Source of the DNA: Helianthus annuus
Lineage: Eukaryota > Streptophyta > Magnoliopsida > Asterales > Asteraceae
Length of the DNA stretch: 64,000 nucleotides
NCBI RefSeq assembly: GCF_002127325.2
Contig: NC_035439.2
Location: 3,877,770 to 3,941,769, forward strand
Direction: 5' to 3'
Shown: positions 57,784 through 64,000 of the stretch, piece after piece
Position numbering within the stretch: position 1 is the first letter of the stretch
Layout of the letters: each line of letters opens with the position of its first letter
Notes under the pieces: model-generated
What the model was told of the DNA's origin: nothing
The model's database searches: none
The model's input: only the letters and a program-made list of their open reading frames with translations
Made by a program: the position numbers and the translations under genes

Positions 57784-60626
57784 AGGTGATGGTAGAAACA
57801 GTAATAATAATAATAAAATAATATATGTGTGTATGTGTTAGAAAAAAAAACTACGGATGCTTATTATTAGTATTGTAGCTTTACATTTCAGCCGGTATTG
57901 TAATTTAAATTTCAGTACTAGTGTGTAATGATGCATACTATATAAATAGAGTAAAAGTCGCAATGCTCGACGTTTTTGGTTAAACGTGCGTGTCATGTGA
58001 TTGGCTATATTCAAATATTAATTGTGATATTAATATTTGGTAAATGTTTAAAATTCAGATGGCCGACGAAGGAAATCAAGATAATCTGAATAACGATAAC
58101 CAGAGTAACATTAACCTGGTTAATGAGAATCCGGACAACAATAACAATGGAAACCAAATGGATAATAGTGCCGTTCAACATATAGTGGCACAAGGAATTA
58201 TAGATGCAATGCCATTTATTATTCAAACGGTTCAAGAAGCAAATAATAAAAGTAAGCATAGCAGTAAGCGACCAAGTGAACCGGAACACAGCGTGAACAA
58301 TGGACCCGTACTTCAAGCGCCCATTCCCAAAAGAAGAAGAACCATGCCATATGGTTGTTCTTACAAGGAATTCTGGTCCTGTAAACCAATAGAATTCTCG
58401 GGCAATGAAGGACCCATTGCAGCTCTACGCTGGATGGAGAAAACTGAGGCTGTTTTAAAAATAAGCAAATGTGCTGAAGAAGAAAAGATAATGTTTGCTT
58501 CAAATCTGTTTAAAAACGCAGCCTTAGAATGGTGGAACACTATCCTCCAGTCAAGAGGAAGTGATAGGATTTATAACATGGAATGGGAAGAATTTAAGAA
58601 TATGGTAGAAAGGAAATTCTGCCCTCCCAATGAAAAGGAACAAATAGCAAATAAGTTTCTGAATCTAAGAATGACCGGAGTAGACAGTAAGGGTTACACT
58701 ACCACATTCTTTGAATATGCTAGGATAGTACCTACCCTTGCATCACCTGAACCGGTATTAATCTCCCGTTATATCTGGGGATTAATTGGAGAGATTAGAC
58801 ATGTAGTCAAGGCAGCTAGACCCCAAACCATAGAGGAAGCTGTAGAACTAGCCAATACCTTGACAGATGAGTTAATCCGTACTAGAGAAGAAGACCAGAG
58901 GAGAAACCTAACCCAAAGGCTTACTCAAGAATTCCGTTCTGGGAATTCCAATCGTCGGAATGTAGGTTCTACCTCTGCACCCTACTGCAAAGCCTGCAGA
59001 AAGAAGCATTCTGGAAGATGCTCTACTTACTGTAATTTTTGCAAGGCCCCAGGACACAAGGAAGAGAATTGCAAGAAGAAATCCAGTAATGGAATGTGTT
59101 TCAATTGTGGAGAAAAAGGTCACATTAGGACAAACTGTCCGAAATTGGCTCCAGCTGCAACCAACAAAAATCCTAAAAATGCTAGAGCATTCGTGCTAAC
59201 TGCAGACGAAGCTAGACTAATTCCGGACGTCATTGCTGGTACGTTTTTAGTTAATGATATTTTTGCTAAAGTATTATTTGACTCTGGTGCCAACCAAAGT
59301 TTTATTAATACTTCATTTTGCAAACTCCTAAATCAATCATTAACTAAACTACCACAAGAATGTCTAGTAGAAACAGCAAATGGAGAAACCATTAAGATTT
59401 CTGAAATCTTGCAAGGAGCAAAAATAGAAATTTTTAATCACAAATTTATTGCAAACCTTTACCCAATGAATCTGGTAGGATTTGATGTCGTATTAGGAAT
59501 GGATTGGTTAATAACCAATAAAGCCAATATCTTATGTGATCAAAAGTCAATACAGATAAAATCACCAAGAGGTGAAAAGATCACAATTAAAGGAGATAAA
59601 CCATCTAGATCCACTAAATTCATCTCTGTGATGAAAACTGCAAGTTATATAAGGAAAGGATCTATAGTGTATTTGATTTCTATAATCACTAACACTAAAG
59701 GAAAAGAGTTAAAAGATATTCCAGTAGTGTCCCAATTTTCAGATGTCTTTCCAGAAGAATTGCCAGGACTACCACCGGACAGGGAAGTTGAATTCAGAAT
59801 TCACCTATTACCAGGGACAGCACCGATTGCCAAAGCACCTTACCGTTTGGCACCCGCTGAAATGCAAGAACTAAAGAAACAATTAGACGAATTGTTGGAA
59901 AGAGGATTTATACAGCCAAGTTCATCGCCATGGGGAGCACCGATTTTATTTGTTAAAAAGAAGGACGGATCAATGCGTATGTGCATTGACTACCGTGAAT
60001 TGAACAAAGTCACGATTAAGAATCGGTATCCATTACCGAGGATCGATGATTTGTTTGATCAACTTCAAGGAGCTCGATTTTTCTCTAAAATCGATTTAAG
60101 ATCAGGATATCATCAACTAAAGGTACAGGAAGAGGACATTCCTAAAACCGCATTCAGAACAAGGTATGGTCATTATGAATTTACTGTCATGCCATTTGGT
60201 TTAACCAATGCCCCAGCCGCATTTATGGACATGATGAACCGAATATGTAAGCCATATTTGGATAAATTCATAATTGTCTTCATAGATGATATTCTAATTT
60301 ACTCTAAAAGTAAAGATGAGCATGCAAAGCACTTGCACTTACTTTTAAGTTTATTAAGAAAAGAGAAGCTTTATGCTAAGTTTTCAAAGTGTGAGTTTTG
60401 GTTAGAACAAGTACAATTCCTCGGACATTTAGTTAACCATGAAGGAATTCATGTAGATCCAACAAAGATCGAGGCAATTACCAAATGGAAAACCCCAGAG
60501 TCACCAACTGAAGTTAGAAGTTTCTTAGGATTGGCCGGTTATTATAGAAGATTTATCCGAGATTTTTCTAAATAGTCATCCCTTTAACTAAGTTAACCTG
60601 TAAATCTGTTAAGTTTGAATGGGGAC

Positions 60627-62571
60627 TGGTACGTGCGGGACTATACATATTTTTACAATGAAATTACACACGAATTGGTTTTAAATTTATAAAAGTGATT
60701 ATTACTTTTACATCAAAACACACACGAAAGGGCAAGTGTACCCCGTCATATATGTAGTAAAGTATCGGTAAGAACCAAGTATCGATCCACGGAAATGGGC
60801 GGAGAAATAATACTAGACCTTTGCCACTAAATTACCGGTAAAAACATACGTTGTTTTGGTTTTAATTAATCTAAAGTAAGCATAAATAAATACTTATAAA
60901 ACATAGTAAATTATATATAAATAGCCTTGCTTAATATACAACCAAAGCATGTCAACTAAGTCGGTTTTGGCACTAGAAGTATTCGGTCAATTTTCCATTT
61001 CGAGACAATTAGTATCCCTTTCGGGAATCCTAACATGACAATCATTCGGAAAGTTAAAACGATAAACACACTTTAACCACCTAAAATTGTTCTTTAACGT
61101 GCAATTGATAAATGTCTATGAAAATCTCCTAAAAATAAGTTAGTCATCCGTTAGAAGTTTTCTAACCTCACTTAATCAAGGAAAGCAACACCGATAAACA
61201 CAATGCAACCACCGAGACAAGCATAAACTAGATTAAATCACAACCGAGTTCATTTTACAAATCTTACGCATAAATTCACCAAGATAGTAATTTTGGCCGA
61301 AACTACTAACTAAGCTAACAAATCATGGCAAGAATTCGTAACAACACCATCTAACCCGTTAGAGTCCTTCCGTGAAGGCAAGCTTTCTTGATTAACAATA
61401 ATTACATTTTATTAAACCACTAACCCGTTAGAGTATCATGGTGCCCACATTTTAACCAAGTTAAGCTAGTTAACCAAATTAAAAGTTTACTAATACATGA
61501 TTAAATAAGCTTCATTTTTCAACTATCTTACCTAACCAAGCACCAATCATCCAACACAATTACTTATAATCAAGAAATCAATATCAATAACAAGGTTGCA
61601 AACTAATCATCAAAGATAATCATAGAAAACACTTCCAAATTTCATTACAAACATAGATTAACATACTAATGGTTATAATCAAGCAAGGGATTGTTGTGTT
61701 TTTGCCCAAAGGCTACAATAATACATAAATATTAATCTAAATGCTTGAAAGATTAACAAAAATATGGAAAGATTAGAAAACCCAACCATAAACAAGCATA
61801 AGATTAAGAATCCGGATAGTAAATGAGCAAAACCGGGCAATGTGGCTTGAATCCGGGTGACTGCAGGAGCCTTCGGAGCCTCAAAATCGCCTGCAAAGCT
61901 CTCCAAAATTCCAGAATTACTAATAGAATGGTTCTGTTCTGTTTTTATGCTTTTTCGACGTCGCACGATCGTTCTCCGATTGCACGACCGTGCACTTTAA
62001 GCAATTATTGGTGGTGGTCCACCATACTGCGTGACGTCACAGATCGTTGACTGGTCTTCGGACACGCACGGCCGTTCTTCAATTGGCACGGGCGTGCATA
62101 TCCGGGATCGGGGCTGGTCATCGAATCCGCATGGGGGTGCAACCAGTCGCACGGGGGTGCAACCAGTCGCACGGGTGTGCAACCAGTCGCACGGGGGTGC
62201 GTTGCCGGGATTTCGTTCGCACTGGGTGTGCAACGCTGAGCTGAGCTTTGTTGTCGCATCCGCACGGGGGTGCCACCAGTTGCACGGGGGTGCAACGCCG
62301 AACTGAGCCTTATTGTCGCATCCGCACGGGGGTGCCACCAGTCGCACGGGGGTGCAACTTGCCCAGGTCAGAATTTTCCACAGAATGTTCGCAGTTCATT
62401 CGTTTCGCCCGGAAAATCCTCGTTTTCACTATCATCTTGTCTGGTATGTTGTTTTAGGCCTGTAAACAAAAGTATACATGATTAAGTATCCGAATGACGG
62501 TTTTACGGCCGAAAACGCATAAAATAGGGGTAAAACGGGGGACTAAAATATGTGTAAATTAGCGAATATCA
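60627..62571 (+). mobile_element. Solo LTR inserted in pol
   Basis: A 1,945-bp sequence starting TGGTACGTGCGGG and ending GCGAATATCA, flanked by the perfect 5-bp duplication GGGAC (60622-60626, 62572-62576). It has no ORF of retroelement type and no internal primer site, so it is a solo LTR. It contains gggcaagtgtacc...gtatcgatccacgg (60730-60795), a region I recall from Athila/Tat-type LTRs. Strand is inferred from that region's usual orientation and is uncertain. Confidence 0.8.
62120..62360. repeat. GC-rich minisatellite in the solo LTR
   Basis: About eight copies of a unit of about 18-20 bp, gcacgggggtgcaaccagtc, some in direct succession and others separated by a 60-bp spacer (gagctttgttgtcgcatcc / gagccttattgtcgcatcc) that itself repeats. 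It stands out against the AT-rich surroundings. Confidence 0.85.
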
Positions 62572-64000
62572 GGGACCAAAACAAGAAGAAGCCTTTAGAA
62601 TTCTTAAGCAAAGATTAACCCATACACCCATACTAACGTTACCAGAAGGAACTGAAGACTTTGTAATCTTTTGTGATGCTTCTAAGTTAGGTTATGGATG
62701 CGTATTGATGCAACGTCAAAAGGTTATAGCTTATGCATCTAGACAACTTAAGAGTCATGAAGGAAATTATTCGACCCATGATTTGGAATTAGGAGCCATA
62801 ATTTTTGCCCTTAAGATTTGGAGACATTATCTATATGGTAGTAAGTTTACCATATTCACGGATCATAAGAGTTTAAGATATGTCTTCGGGCAAAAAGAAT
62901 TGAATATGAGACAGAGACGCTGGATGGAATTACTTAGTGATTATGATTGTGATATCCAGTATCATGCAGGAAAAGCCAATGTGGTGGCTGATGCTTTAAG
63001 TCGAAAGTATCACGAAAAGCCAAAAAGGGTACGTTCTCTTAAATTAAATCTACAAGTAGATTTAAACAATCAAATTAGAAAAGCACAAAAATCAGTAATC
63101 AAGGAGGATACTGAAAAATTAAAAGGAATGATTAAGGAATTAGAACAAGGAACAGATGGAATTTGGAGGTTCCATAAAAAGAGAATGTGGATACCTAAAT
63201 TAGGAAATTTACGTCAGCGTATATTAGAAGAAGCCCATAAGTCTAAATATACGATGCATCCAGGAAGTGATAAAATGTACCAGGATTTAAGGAAAAATTT
63301 CTGGTGGATAGGAATGAAAAAGGATGTAGCAGCTTATGTTTCTAAATGTTTAACTTGCTCACAAGTTAAAGCTGAACATCAGAAACCCGCAGGATTGTTA
63401 CAACAATTAGAAATACCAGTTTGGAAATGGGAATTGATAACAATGGATTTTGTTACCAAATTGCCTAAAACAAGGAAAGGTAATGATACAATCTGGGTAA
63501 TTGTAGATAGGTTAACCAAGTCAGCTCATTTCTTACCAATGAAGGAAACCTTTAGTATGGAACAATTAGCCAAATTATATGTAAATGAAATCGTTTCTTT
63601 ACATGGCATTCCTTTATCAATTGTTTCTGATAGGGATAGCCGTTTTACCTCTCATTTTTTGTCAAGTTTCCAAAAAGCAATGGGAACCAGGTTAAATCTA
63701 AGCACAGCTTATCATCCTCAAACGGACGGACAAAGCGAAAGGACAATTCAGACAATGGAGGACATGCTTAGAGCTTGTGTAATAGATTTTGGAGGTAATT
63801 GGGACGAACACTTACCTTTAATAGAATTTTCTTATAATAACAGTTACCACACAAGTATCAATGCTGCACCATTCGAAGCACTTTATGGACGAAAGTGCAG
63901 AACCCCAGTCTGTTGGGCAGAAATTGGGGAAAAACAATTATCTGGACCCGAAATAGTACAAGAAACAACTGATAAAATCATTCAAGTCAAGGAACGACTG

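Larger units (their letters stand above)
58059..64000 (+). pseudogene. Ty3/gypsy gag-pol, frameshifted and interrupted
   Basis: gag and pol form one frame from MADEGN (58059; an in-frame ATG also exists at 58044). Order: capsid; two zinc knuckles ([28 protein letters not shown]); protease ([12 protein letters not shown]); reverse transcriptase (FIDDILIYS). The frame is broken near 60573, where one base appears lost after DFSK, giving an early stop. A solo LTR splits the gene at 60627-62571. The remainder (62577 onward, RNase H CDASKLGYGCVLMQ, integrase zinc finger and DDE core) is open to the window end. Without the insertion and target duplication the frame would be continuous apart from the one-base shift. 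The amino-acid sequence is clearly related to the minus-strand element at 24667-29214. Confidence 0.9.

Noticed and set aside
62005..62485. Several overlapping frames of 65-116 codons rich in Cys/Gly/Ala/Pro
   Set aside because: Produced in many frames by the GC-rich minisatellite in the solo LTR.

Overview
The window is nuclear DNA from a flowering plant, a eudicot: spliced genes with GT-AG introns, AT-rich spacers, and layers of LTR retrotransposons, MULE, hAT, Harbinger, Helitron and SINE elements. The repeat families (long-LTR chromovirus-like Ty3/gypsy elements starting TGTAAC/TGTGACA, MITEs with CAGTGGCG or TAGGGGTGCAAACGAGCC ends) resemble what I remember from Asteraceae. That placement is a recollection and is tentative. 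I saw no bacterial, organellar or CRISPR features and no RNA gene.

Layout. (1) 1-6321, plus strand: glucosidase II beta subunit, missing its first exon(s) off the left edge, ending in HDEL; its introns carry a deleted LTR mini-element and several MITEs. (2) 6642-8960: hAT-type MITEs and a minisatellite. (3) 9678-12694, plus: intact three-exon cytosolic pyruvate kinase. (4) 15378-16607, minus: intronless F-box gene. (5) 16636-30075: one 13.4-kb nested transposon block, bounded by MULE inverted repeats and a 9-bp target duplication, inserted 20 bp upstream of the F-box ATG. It contains a second MULE with its own 9-bp duplication, a solo LTR with a 5-bp duplication, and an 8.6-kb retrotransposon segment in circularly permuted, single-LTR form. 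(6) 30089-33269: an inverted-repeat element holding a hAT remnant with a transposase exon, then a small Helitron. (7) 33511-35634, plus: intronless PPR-DYW RNA-editing protein. (8) 35852-40202: Harbinger MITE, SINE, tandem duplication, microsatellites. (9) 40423-46719, plus: 11-exon kinesin-14, with MITEs in its introns. (10) 47690-52869: copia remnant, Harbinger remnant, and a transposon lodged inside a (TA)n microsatellite and full of C-tracts. (11) 53402-54985, plus: three-exon NAC transcription factor. (12) about 55351-64000, plus: 5' portion of a Ty3/gypsy element with an extra ORF before gag, a frameshift in pol and a solo LTR inserted in pol; it runs off the right edge.

The six host genes look like unrelated housekeeping or regulatory genes (ER glycoprotein quality control, glycolysis, protein turnover, organelle RNA editing, microtubule motor, transcription). 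They do not form a cluster or pathway. The most unusual structure is the permuted retroelement at 20910-29543 with templated-looking filler at both ends. It reads like a circular or concatemeric retrotransposon DNA captured at a break rather than inserted by integrase. All exon boundaries, target duplications and repeats were read by eye and not checked by alignment software.
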